NCBI GenBank assembly: GCA_019359125.1
Contig: JAHHHY010000023.1
Location: forward strand, 1-36,509
From: Pleurocapsa minor GSE-CHR-MK 17-07R
Lineage (GTDB): Bacteria > Chloroflexota > Anaerolineae > Aggregatilineales > Phototrophicaceae
Length of the DNA: 36,509 nt
Direction of reading: 5' to 3'
Shown: one piece after another, positions 16,680-23,487 of the stretch
Layout: every line of letters starts with the position of its first letter
Numbering within the stretch: position 1 is the stretch's first letter
Translations under genes and position numbers: made by a program
Notes under the pieces: generated by a model
Told to the model about the DNA's origin: nothing
Database searches by the model: none
The model's input: only the letters and a program-made list of their open reading frames with translations

Positions 16680-17735
16680 GTGAATTCAGTGAAGAATAGA
16701 ACGACTCCCGTGCCTCGTCTGGCAGTTCTCATATTTAGTTTCTTCTTGGGGCTGCTGCTGACAGCGCCCGTTTTGGCCCAGCGGCCAAAAGCACAGGTCG
16801 TCACGATGATCACCGGCTTTATCGAGCTGGTGACGCCCGATGCGTGGGTCGTTGCCGGGCATATATTGCTCGTGAACCAGGCTGATATTCAGGGCGAATT
16901 TGAAGTCGGCGGTGTCGTCACGATGCATGCCTATCCCACGCCGATCAGTATCTGGGATGCCTCAATCGTAGAGCCAGCCCAGATCGTCGGGCTGAATCCG
17001 GGCGAGGCTGTGATTGAGGGTCTGGTGGACGGCGTGGATGGCAACACCATCTTCGTCGGCGGACAATCATACAAACGGGCATCCAGTCCTGAGATGGATG
17101 TGAATCCGCTTCAGGCTGCTGTCGGGATGCCAGTGCGGATGCGCACTTCCAGCACCAGAAGTGGCTGGGAGGTCAATGCCGTTACAGCAGCCTGGGTTGG
17201 CGCGCAGCTCGATATTGCCGATGCCTCTTTTGTGTTGACGTTGCCTCTCGTGCTTGTGAATGGTCAGCAGGCTGCTGATATCGCTGCGGCAATGTTTCCC
17301 AACAGCCGCGTGACCAGTATGGAACTGGTGCCCACGGCTGCAGGTGGTACAACCTGGCGTATAGAGACCAATGCCGGCGCCGCGCTGGACATCAGCAGCA
17401 CAGATGGCACTGTGGAGTCGGTGACGATTCTGGAGGTTCCGCGTAACAACAATAACGGTTCAGATGTTTTTGGCCCGCCTGCGAATCCGCCCAACAACTC
17501 AAATCCGAACCCGCCTGCGAATCCGCCTGACAACTCAAATCCGAACCCGCCTGCGAATCCGCCCGACAACTCAAATCCGAATCCGCCTACCAGTATGCCG
17601 CCCATGGCGACGGCCGTCCCGCCTGTCAGTATGCCTCCCACTTCGCCTCCAAACCCGCCTGCCAATGTGCCGAATAATGACGATAACGATGATGACGACG
17701 ATGATGATGGCGGTGGGGATGACGACGACGATTAG
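16680..17735 (+). CDS. Exported DUF5666/PepSY-like protein with Pro/Asn-rich and acidic tail
   Basis: A 351-residue paralogue of the preceding gene. Both share almost the same DNA from the end of the signal peptide through the first DUF5666-like unit (AQRPKAQVVTMITGFIELVT). The second unit and the PepSY-like unit (NGQQAADIAAAMFPNSRVTS) are more diverged. The tail from about residue 256 is different: three Pro/Asn repeats (PPANPPDNSNPN), a Pro/Met/Thr stretch, then a terminal Asp run. GTG 16680 is taken as the start, with GGGAG at 16667-16671, by alignment with the paralogue; ATG 16620 is in frame but adds 20 residues that do not look like a signal peptide. Base composition is a little more AT-rich than in the paralogue. 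Confidence 0.76.
   Translation: MNSVKNRTTPVPRLAVLIFSFFLGLLLTAPVLAQRPKAQVVTMITGFIELVTPDAWVVAGHILLVNQADIQGEFEVGGVVTMHAYPTPISIWDASIVEPAQIVGLNPGEAVIEGLVDGVDGNTIFVGGQSYKRASSPEMDVNPLQAAVGMPVRMRTSSTRSGWEVNAVTAAWVGAQLDIADASFVLTLPLVLVNGQQAADIAAAMFPNSRVTSMELVPTAAGGTTWRIETNAGAALDISSTDGTVESVTILEVPRNNNNGSDVFGPPANPPNNSNPNPPANPPDNSNPNPPANPPDNSNPNPPTSMPPMATAVPPVSMPPTSPPNPPANVPNNDDNDDDDDDDGGGDDDDD
17478..17588 (+). repeat. 36-bp tandem repeat inside the third DUF5666-PepSY gene
   Basis: Three copies of a 36-bp unit start at 17478, 17514 and 17550 and encode Pro/Asn-rich dodecapeptides. The differences between copies are mostly third-base changes. Confidence 0.88.
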
Positions 17736-17768
17736 CCACGACGAATCATCCGGAAAATAAGGCATCAG

Positions 17769-17803
17769 GCGGCCACACTGTTGATTCAGGTGGCCGCTTT
17801 TTT
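17769..17803 (+). terminator. Rho-independent terminator closing the DUF5666-PepSY cluster
   Basis: GCGGCCAC (17769-17776) pairs with GTGGCCGC (17790-17797). CTG/CAG extends the stem past a bulge, and six T residues (17798-17803) follow. Confidence 0.88.
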
Positions 17804-17833
17804 ATGGGTTAAGGTGGGCGCGGGCACATGGGT

Positions 17834-17839
17834 TATAAT
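17834..17839 (+). promoter_or_regulatory. TATAAT -10 box for the solute-binding protein
   Basis: A perfect TATAAT sits 33 bp before the chosen GTG 17873 and just after the preceding terminator. The -35 is poor (TTAAGG at 17809-17814, 19-bp spacing). Transcription would begin near 17846, leaving a leader of about 27 nt that includes AGGTG at 17861-17865. Confidence 0.55.
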
Positions 17840-17872
17840 GCGCTCCATGACCAGACAAACAGGTGCGGTTTT

Positions 17873-19102
17873 GTGAAACGAGCAGCAGGCTGGGTTTTTG
17901 TTATGGCGCTGTGCTTCAGCATGGCGGCATCGGCGCAGGATATGATTGGGGAAGATGCGACCGGCGATACCATTGAGAGTACGCCACTGCCGGTGCGTCT
18001 GTGGATGCCGGAGTCGTTGATCGTCACCCAGGATGCGGCCTCTGAGGTGTTTGGCGCGCAGATGACCAGCTTTGCCGAGGCGAATCCAGAGACGCTGGCC
18101 GAGCTGCGCATCAAGCGCGACAGCAATGCCGGGCCTGGCTCGCTGATCACCACGCTGCGCAGCGCGTCGGCGGTGGCGCACGGCGCGCTGCCCCACCTCA
18201 CGCTGGTGCGCCGAGCCGACCTGGTCGCGCTGGTGCGCGATGGCCTGGTTGATCCGATGCCAGCGCGGGCAGCCAGCCTGCTGGGCGATATGCCGCTGGC
18301 TATGGGCGAGCTGGGGCGTGTCGACGGCGTGCTGTACGGCATCCCCTACCTGGCAGAATTCAAACATCTGGCCTACAGCGAGTCAGCTTCCGCTCCCGAA
18401 ACCTGGTCTTTCGACAGCGTGATCGATGCCCGCTTTGCCTATCAGTTTCCGGCACAGAATGCCGGCATCAACGATGTGTTATATGCCCAGTATCAGGCAG
18501 GCGCGGAGGATCCACCGCTGAACGAGCCGCTCATGCTGACGGAAGATCCGCTGCGCGACCTGTTTGATTATGTGCAGCGGGGCGTGCGCGGACAGGTATT
18601 GGATCCCGGCGCTTTGCAATATGCGGGCACCAGCGCCTATGCCGACGATGTCATCAGCGGAGCCCTGCCGGCCGGCGTGCTGACCTCAACCGAATATCTG
18701 CGCGCGCGGGCTGCGGGCAGCACGCTGTTGTTTGCGCCGCTGCCCACGGCCAATGGCTCTCCGGCCGCCGTCGTGGATGCTTGGATGTGGGTTATCCCCA
18801 CCGCCGAGGCCGATGAGCAGGAGCGCACGGTGGATATGTTGTTTTATCTCATGGATCCGCGCCGACAGATGGAATTTGCTCAGGCGACTGGCGCTTTGCC
18901 CACCACCCGCACCGCCCTGAATGACTTTTTCGATGTGCGCTACGATGCTTTTGCGGCGCGGGTATTCAGCCGTGCGCTGATTCCGATTACCGCCGACAGC
19001 CGCGACGCGGTCGTCATGCGCGCCATCCAGAATGCTGTCGCCGCTATACTGGCAGGCGAGACGGATGCCGAGTCGGCGCTGGATGCGGTGCTGGCGCGCT
19101 AG
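17873..19102 (+). CDS. Extracellular solute-binding protein, family 1-like
   Basis: The 409-residue protein has a signal peptide ending near AASAQD and the body of an ABC-type family 1 solute-binding protein. Recognisable parts are the early strand LWMPESLIV, the hinge-region VDGVLYGIPYLAEFKHLAYS, the loop APETWSFDSVI, DAWMWVIPT, and the late QMEFAQATGALPTTRTAL, which is common in sugar-type binding proteins. GTG 17873 has AGGTG 7 nt upstream; the in-frame ATG 17828 lies upstream of the -10 box, so it cannot be the start if that promoter is used. There is no lipobox, so the protein is secreted or anchored otherwise. No permease or ATPase gene is adjacent, so this is an orphan binding protein and its ligand is unknown. 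Confidence 0.82.
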   Translation: MKRAAGWVFVMALCFSMAASAQDMIGEDATGDTIESTPLPVRLWMPESLIVTQDAASEVFGAQMTSFAEANPETLAELRIKRDSNAGPGSLITTLRSASAVAHGALPHLTLVRRADLVALVRDGLVDPMPARAASLLGDMPLAMGELGRVDGVLYGIPYLAEFKHLAYSESASAPETWSFDSVIDARFAYQFPAQNAGINDVLYAQYQAGAEDPPLNEPLMLTEDPLRDLFDYVQRGVRGQVLDPGALQYAGTSAYADDVISGALPAGVLTSTEYLRARAAGSTLLFAPLPTANGSPAAVVDAWMWVIPTAEADEQERTVDMLFYLMDPRRQMEFAQATGALPTTRTALNDFFDVRYDAFAARVFSRALIPITADSRDAVVMRAIQNAVAAILAGETDAESALDAVLAR

Positions 19103-19110
19103 GGTGATAT

Positions 19111-19143
19111 AAAAGTGGGCGAGACAGGATATGCCTCGCCCAC
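19111..19143 (-). terminator. Terminator for the minus-strand membrane-protein gene
   Basis: GTGGGCGAG (19115-19123) and CTCGCCCAC (19135-19143) form a 9-bp stem with an 11-nt loop. Read on the minus strand, the stem is followed by TTTTATAT. It lies between two converging genes and may stop both, but only the minus strand has a T-run. Confidence 0.75.
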
Positions 19144-19169
19144 ACGGTGTTGCGTTGTAGAGCTGGACG

Positions 19170-19637
19170 TTACGAGGCGGATTCGGTCACTTCAACGGCC
19201 GGCACATCCTCGGCAGCCGATGAGCCCATGCCCGTGGGCGTGAAGCTCCAGCGATTACCGCCCAGCGCCGAGACGCCAATGACGACCGCGACCAGCGTCA
19301 CCGCGATGACGCCCAGCCCGCCCACATATTTGACGTTGTCCGGGCGCTTGCGGAAGGCCATATACGCGTGCGCGATCACCAGCGCGACGGTCATGATGCC
19401 CAGGTGCGTCCACTTGGCGGGCGTGGCATTGTCCAGCCCCTGCACGACGAGCACAATCAGCCCAAGCAGCCACTGAATTTCCATCGAGCGCACGAAGATC
19501 GTCAGCAACAGGCCGGCGGGACGGTCATAGGCGCGCTTCGTCAGCAGGCCAAAGACAAAATAGCCGATCGCGACGATGGCCGCCAGGATGACGATCCAGC
19601 GGATGCCGGAATGGGCGTAAAACAGCATGTTTTCCAT
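19170..19637 (-). CDS. Four-TM membrane protein with conserved-looking histidines
   Basis: This 155-residue protein has four clear membrane spans (WIVILAAIVAIGYFVFGLL, MEIQWLLGLIVLVVQGL, GIMTVALVIAHAYMAF and GGLGVIAVTLVAVVIGVSAL) and a short Ser/Glu-rich C-terminus. His9 (AHSGIRW), His78 (WTHLG) and His90 (IAHAY) sit at or in membrane helices, as in small cytochrome b-like proteins. Heme binding is only a possibility. Similar small proteins beginning HSGxRW or HSGLRY occur in several phyla without assigned function. The start is supported by AAAAGGA nine bases upstream on the minus strand. Confidence 0.75.
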   Translation of the reverse strand: MENMLFYAHSGIRWIVILAAIVAIGYFVFGLLTKRAYDRPAGLLLTIFVRSMEIQWLLGLIVLVVQGLDNATPAKWTHLGIMTVALVIAHAYMAFRKRPDNVKYVGGLGVIAVTLVAVVIGVSALGGNRWSFTPTGMGSSAAEDVPAVEVTESAS

Positions 19638-19666
19638 AGGTGTATCCTTTTCTGATAGTCAGTCTG

Positions 19667-19744
19667 AAACCGATGCGCAGCGCAGTCCTTACAGTACCGG
19701 CGCGTGCGTGCTGCGCTTGATGAACTGGCCGTTACTGTTGCCGC
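19667..19744 (-). repeat. Near-direct repeat of the hydantoinase 3' end (copy 1)
   Basis: About 75 bp here match 19825-19903, where the second copy is the true 3' end and downstream flank of the hydantoinase gene. The identical core runs from CCGGCGCGTGCG to ACTGGCCGTT; the flanks carry small substitutions and gaps. Confidence 0.85.
19689..19736 (-). pseudogene. Remnant of a second hydantoinase C-terminus
   Basis: On the minus strand this encodes NGQFIKRSTHAPVL followed by a stop, identical to the last 14 residues of the complete hydantoinase 157 bp away. The homology ends at the palindromic repeats upstream, so only the tail of a former gene copy, or a copied tail, is left. Confidence 0.72.
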
Positions 19745-19794
19745 CTGGGGTTCAAAACCCCAGGCTACCAACTGCCCAAGTCCCTGAAGGGACT
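19744..19794. repeat. Pair of palindromes between the two hydantoinase tails
   Basis: CCTGGGGTT (19744-19752) and AACCCCAGG (19756-19764) form a 9-bp hairpin with a 3-nt loop; AGTCCC (19779-19784) and GGGACT (19789-19794) form a second with a TGAA loop. A related AGCCTGG piece (minus strand) follows at about 19810-19816. Dispersed palindromes of this general look (CCTGGGGTTT...CCCCAGG with AGTCCCTGAAGGGACT) are, as I recall, frequent in Chloroflexota genomes, so this is probably a REP-like element. Confidence 0.65.
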
Positions 19795-19845
19795 CAAAGC
19801 TGTAATTCCAGGCTGTTTCCTCTCACAAACCGATCGGCAGTCTTC

Positions 19846-21321
19846 TTACAGCACCGGCGCGTGCGTGCTGCGCTTGATGAACTGGCCGTTCCCGTTTTTG
19901 CCGAACCATTGGTCGCCGTCCACCAGCTTGTTGCCGCGCTGATACACCATGACCGGCTTGCCGGTGGCGGTGTGCCCCTCAAACAGGTTGTAGTCGGTGC
20001 GCATGTGATGGGTTTTGGCGCTGAAGGTATGCTTCGCGTTCGGGTCCCACACCACGATATCGGCGTCGCTGCCCACGGCGATCGTGCCCTTCTTCGGGTA
20101 CATGCCGAAGATTTTGGCCGGGTTGGTGCAATTCAGCTCGACAAAGCGCGACGGCGTCAGGATGCCGGAATTCACCCCGCCATCCCACACCATCATCATG
20201 CGGTCTTCGATGGCGGGCAGGCCATTGGGGATTTTTGAGAAATTGCCCAGGCCGAGTTCCTTGCCCGGACGGCGATACGACGGGTCCTGTGCCTCATACT
20301 CCACCCAGTCGCCGCCATTGTGCGCCTTCGACCATTCCTGCCACGGCCCCTTGCCACCCTCAAACCAGAAGTCGCAGTGGTCGGTGCTGATGACCTGGAG
20401 CGTGCCGTCTTTCACGGCGCGCCACAGCACCTGCTGGTCGTGCTTGGTGCGGATGGGCGGTGAACACACGTACTTCGAGCCGTGGAAGTCTGGCTGGGCC
20501 ATGTGTTCCTCGACGGTGAGGAAAAAGTACTGCACGCACGTCTCGCCCATGACCGGATAGCCCAGCGCGCGGCCGCGGCGCAGCGCCTCGATCGATTCGT
20601 CGCAGGTCATATGCACGACATACAGCGGGCAGTTCGCCAGGCCGGCCATGACCACGGCGCGGTTGGTCGCTTCGCCCTCAATTTCGGGCGGGCGCGAGGC
20701 CGCGTGATACTTCGGCTCGGTCTTGCCAGCGGCCAGCAGGGCGGGCGTGAGCGTGTTTTCCACATCGCCATTTTCCGCGTGCACCATCACGATCATGCCG
20801 TGTTCGGCGGCCACCTGCATGGCGCGGAAGAGCGTCTTGTCATCCACCTGGAACACGTTTTTGTAGGCCATGAACAGTTTCAGGCTGGTGATGCCTTCAG
20901 CGGCCAGGCTGGGGATTTCTTCCAGCACGTCCTGGCGCAGGTCGGTCACGGCCATATGGAAGGCATAGTCGATCTGGGCCGGGGCTGCTTTCTTGCGCCA
21001 GGTCGCCAGGCCGTCGTGCAGGCTGCCGCCCTTGGGCTGGATGACGAAGTCGATGTGGGCGGTGGTGCCGCCAAAGGCCGCCGCCTTGTGCCCGACGTCA
21101 AAGTCGTCGTTGCTGAAGGTGCCGCCGAAGGGCAGGTCGAGATGCGTGTGCACGTCGATCCCGCCGGGCAGCAGATACTTGCCCGTACAGTCGACCACGG
21201 TGTGGCCGTCCGCCGGCAGGTCAAGCCCGATCAGCGTGACGATTTCTCCTTCGACAAGCACATCCGCGCGCAGCATGTCGCTGGCTGTGACGAGCGTTCC
21301 GTTTTTGAACAAAGTTCCCAT
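19846..21321 (-). CDS. hydA: Dihydropyrimidinase / D-hydantoinase
   Basis: The 491-residue protein belongs to the cyclic amidohydrolase (TIM-barrel) superfamily, which hydrolyses 5,6-dihydropyrimidines or hydantoins to N-carbamoyl amino acids. The two-metal site is complete: His58 and His60 in DVHTHLDLPF, Lys148 (the carboxylated lysine) in SLKLFMAYKN, His181 in VMVHAENGD, His237 in YVVHMTCDES and Asp314 in ISTDHCDFW. It would be cytoplasmic and homotetrameric like its relatives. The start at 21321 is supported by GCGAGG upstream on the minus strand. An LLM flavin oxidoreductase lies upstream in the same direction, separated only by the inverted-repeat element, which suggests pyrimidine or cyclic-ureide breakdown. 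No carbamoylase gene is in the window. Confidence 0.93.
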   Translation of the reverse strand: MGTLFKNGTLVTASDMLRADVLVEGEIVTLIGLDLPADGHTVVDCTGKYLLPGGIDVHTHLDLPFGGTFSNDDFDVGHKAAAFGGTTAHIDFVIQPKGGSLHDGLATWRKKAAPAQIDYAFHMAVTDLRQDVLEEIPSLAAEGITSLKLFMAYKNVFQVDDKTLFRAMQVAAEHGMIVMVHAENGDVENTLTPALLAAGKTEPKYHAASRPPEIEGEATNRAVVMAGLANCPLYVVHMTCDESIEALRRGRALGYPVMGETCVQYFFLTVEEHMAQPDFHGSKYVCSPPIRTKHDQQVLWRAVKDGTLQVISTDHCDFWFEGGKGPWQEWSKAHNGGDWVEYEAQDPSYRRPGKELGLGNFSKIPNGLPAIEDRMMMVWDGGVNSGILTPSRFVELNCTNPAKIFGMYPKKGTIAVGSDADIVVWDPNAKHTFSAKTHHMRTDYNLFEGHTATGKPVMVYQRGNKLVDGDQWFGKNGNGQFIKRSTHAPVL

Positions 21322-21334
21322 AGTGACCTCGCAA

Positions 21335-21788
21335 GTGATGAGTGACGAGTAATGAGTGATGAGGATAGTGCGCTACTTAAGTCCCTGGCCCGTCCGTTTC
21401 CGAATGATGGACTGACGCAGTCCGCCAATAACGCGGCCAGTTTCTTCTGCCAGACGCATCATCTGATTGTAGCAATCTGTATCAATGTAGCCGATGTCGT
21501 AAGCAACAACCAATTGGGAGCGCACTTCGGCACATGACCCTTTGGCGATGTTCAGAAAGTGCAGAAACTCATTTGGATTGGCTCGCTCGTACCCTTCTGC
21601 AATATTTGACATGACAGACACGGCAGCACGTTGAATCTGCCGTGACAATCCATGATCGGCTGAAAACTTACTGTTTCTGGTGACTGTATAGACCTCGCGG
21701 GTGAGCAGCCTGGCTTTTTGCCAGGCAATCAGCTCCTCAAACCGCGAAACCAGTCTTTCCTCATTACTCATCACCCATCACTCATTAC
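21335..21788 (-). mobile_element. Inverted-repeat element carrying a four-helix-bundle gene
   Basis: 31-bp imperfect terminal inverted repeats (21335-21365 and 21758-21788, about 26 of 31 bases matching, built from GTGATGAGTGA/ATGAGTAATGAG words) bracket one small gene. The interior is more AT-rich than the flanks. The right repeat supplies the stop codon of the upstream LLM gene and the start codon of the inner gene. No transposase is encoded, and I see no clear target-site duplication. Confidence 0.65.
21373..21771 (-). CDS. Four-helix-bundle protein (23S rRNA intervening-sequence type)
   Basis: A 132-residue all-helical protein of the family first seen inside 23S rRNA intervening sequences (S23/TIGR02436 type). 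Typical words are present in order: ELIAWQKARLLTREVY, GLSRQIQRAAVSVMSNIAEG, EFLHFLNIAKGSCAEVRSQL and a closing helix with RLAEETGRVIGGL. The molecular role is unknown; known structures form pentamers. ATG 21771 overlaps the stop of the LLM gene (TGATG), with GTG 21774 as an alternative. The start codon lies within the right terminal inverted repeat. The gene interrupts what otherwise looks like an LLM-hydantoinase operon. Confidence 0.9.
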   Translation of the reverse strand: MSNEERLVSRFEELIAWQKARLLTREVYTVTRNSKFSADHGLSRQIQRAAVSVMSNIAEGYERANPNEFLHFLNIAKGSCAEVRSQLVVAYDIGYIDTDCYNQMMRLAEETGRVIGGLRQSIIRKRTGQGLK

Positions 21789-22793
21789 TTTGAATTCAGG
21801 GAGGACACTTTTCCCGTATTCCTCGACGATGCGCTCTTCATCGCCGCACATCAGGTACACGTTGAACTGCGTCACGCCGACGCTTTCCAGCTCGCGCACC
21901 TTTTGCACGTGGGTTTCCACGCTGCCCAGCACGCCAAAGCTGTCGACGATATCGTCCTTGATGAAGCCCAGATGATCGGCGTCCTTGTCCGCGTGATGGC
22001 GATAGTCGTAGCCCTTGCGGCCTTCGATATAGTCGGTCAGGCGCTGCGGCACCGAGGCGCCGGTTTTGCCGTATTTTTCCACCAAGTCGGCCACATGATT
22101 GCCCACCATCGCCGGGAACCAGCGCGTCTGCGTGCGGGCGGTGTCCATATCGCCCACCCAGACGGGCGCGGCGCTCATCACGCGGAAATTGCTCATGTCT
22201 TTGCCGGCCGCCTGGCCCGCCGCAATCGCCTGGTCGCTGAACCACTTCACCAGCCACGGGTCGGCCAGCTGAATGATCAGGCCGTCGCCATACTGGCCGG
22301 CCACGCCCAGCGCCTTCGGCCCGTAAGCGGCATACCACACCGGCAGGTCGTACTTTTCCACCCAGGGAATCTGTACGGTCGTTTCCGAGCCTTCCCACTC
22401 GTAGGTGACTTCCTCGCCTTTGGCCATCGCCTTGAGCGCGTCGCCAAATTCGGCCATGTATTCCACCGTCAGCGGCTTGCGACCGAGCACACGGCGCGAG
22501 CTGTCGCCACGGCCGATGCCTGCGTCAAAGCGGCCACCGCTCTGCGCCTGCAAAGTGGCATACAGGCTGCCGGCCACAGACCATTCGCGCACGCCGGGGT
22601 TGGTCACGCACGGGCCGAAGCGCATATTCGTGGTGTGTTCCATGCACATGGCCATGGTGACGTAACACTCGCGCCACAGCACATGCGAATCGAAAAACCA
22701 TGCGTAGGTGAACCCGGCCTGCTCGGCCAGCTTACACAGCTCCACCGTGCGTTTGGGTGAAATATCCCCTTTGAAAGTGATGCCAAACTCCAT
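21771..22793 (-). CDS. Luciferase-like (LLM class) flavin-dependent oxidoreductase
   Basis: The 340-residue protein is a luciferase-like monooxygenase-fold (TIM-barrel) enzyme of the F420/FMN-binding group. It starts with the typical first strand and helix (FGITFKGDISPKRTVELCKLAEQAGFTYAWFFDSH), has the RFGPCVTNP strand, a GGRFDAGIGRGDS loop where flavin phosphate is bound in relatives, and a C-terminal GSVETHVQKVREL segment. I recall a subfamily of this type (TIGR03842, CPS_4043-like), but the match was not tested. Cofactor (FMN or F420) and substrate are uncertain. It is upstream of the hydantoinase, so a ring-cleaving or ring-reducing step is plausible. Its last five codons (VMSDG) come from the inverted-repeat element. 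GAGGAG stands nine bases before the start. Confidence 0.85.
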   Translation of the reverse strand: MEFGITFKGDISPKRTVELCKLAEQAGFTYAWFFDSHVLWRECYVTMAMCMEHTTNMRFGPCVTNPGVREWSVAGSLYATLQAQSGGRFDAGIGRGDSSRRVLGRKPLTVEYMAEFGDALKAMAKGEEVTYEWEGSETTVQIPWVEKYDLPVWYAAYGPKALGVAGQYGDGLIIQLADPWLVKWFSDQAIAAGQAAGKDMSNFRVMSAAPVWVGDMDTARTQTRWFPAMVGNHVADLVEKYGKTGASVPQRLTDYIEGRKGYDYRHHADKDADHLGFIKDDIVDSFGVLGSVETHVQKVRELESVGVTQFNVYLMCGDEERIVEEYGKSVLPEFKVMSDG

Positions 22794-22979
22794 AATGCCG
22801 AACTCCTCTAATTTTGACTGATTCGCTGGGTTGACGAACGGTTTTAGGGCGGTCTGGGCCGCGTGTAACTGGTAATTAGACCGCTACGCGCCCGCACGTG
22901 CAAGAAAGCGCCTGCTGCGTGTGCCGCGTGATTTTGAGGGTGCGTCGGGGGCTTGCGCCCGTCAGAAATTATTGTATGC

Positions 22980-22985
22980 TATGAT
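22980..22985 (+). promoter_or_regulatory. Possible -10 box for the VOC protein gene
   Basis: TATGAT at 22980-22985, overlapping TATAAG at 22985-22990, lies about 50 bp before ATG 23035. The only -35-like word, TTGCGC (22953-22958), is too far (21 bp). The divergent 241-bp region 22794-23034 otherwise holds no gene that I can see. Confidence 0.3.
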
Positions 22986-23034
22986 ATAAGAACATATGTG
23001 CTGATTTAGGTCGGTAAAGCTTAGGGGGTTAAAC

Positions 23035-23409
23035 ATGAATGTTGGCGCATTTTCGATCAGCCTGACCGTGAAAGACATCCACGCGTCGAAGGCCTTCTAC
23101 GAAAAACTGGGTTTCAGCGTGATGGGCGGCAATATCGAGCACAACTGGCTCATCATGAACAATGGGGAGCACGTCATCGGGCTGTTTCAGGGCATGTTCG
23201 ACAAGAATATGCTGACCTTTAACCCGGGCTGGAACCAGCAGGCGCAGCCGGTCGGCTCGTTTACCGATGTGCGCCAGCTTCAGCGCGAGCTGAAGGCCAA
23301 AGGCATCGCCATCGTGGGCGACGAGGCCGACGAATCCACCAGCGGGCCGGCCAGCTTCGTGGTGGTCGACCCTGACGGCAATCCGATCCTGTTTGACCAG
23401 CACCTGTAG
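23035..23409 (+). CDS. VOC-family (glyoxalase/bleomycin-resistance fold) protein
   Basis: This 124-residue protein has the paired beta-alpha-beta3 modules of the vicinal oxygen chelate superfamily: [21 protein letters not shown] at the N-terminus, [11 protein letters not shown] in the middle and [15 protein letters not shown] at the end. The usual first metal-binding His (in the first strand) is not obvious here. The protein may be a binding or resistance-type member and not a glyoxalase I. A strong GGGGG site precedes ATG 23035. It is a single gene between the divergent LLM gene and rpsB, and its substrate is unknown. Confidence 0.87.
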   Translation: MNVGAFSISLTVKDIHASKAFYEKLGFSVMGGNIEHNWLIMNNGEHVIGLFQGMFDKNMLTFNPGWNQQAQPVGSFTDVRQLQRELKAKGIAIVGDEADESTSGPASFVVVDPDGNPILFDQHL

Positions 23410-23444
23410 GCCTCCACGGGCGTGCCCAGGGGCGGAATTTACAC

Positions 23445-23474
23445 TTCCAAAGCGGGCTATCCGCCTGATACAAT
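23445..23474 (+). promoter_or_regulatory. Promoter of the rpsB operon
   Basis: TTCCAA (23445-23450) and TACAAT (23469-23474) are 18 bp apart. The predicted start near 23481 leaves a leader of about 124 nt before ATG 23605. Confidence 0.5.
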
Positions 23475-23487
23475 GCTGGCATCATCA

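Noticed and set aside
17847-17849. ATG 7 nt after TATAAT as a leaderless start for the solute-binding protein
   Set aside because: This ATG is out of frame with the protein. GTG 17873 is in frame, has an AGGTG site and begins a proper signal peptide.
19541-19771. Minus-strand frame starting MVAWGFEPQAA
   Set aside because: It is made of the palindromic repeat, the hydantoinase tail remnant in another frame, and the start of the four-TM gene. It shows no protein-like features.
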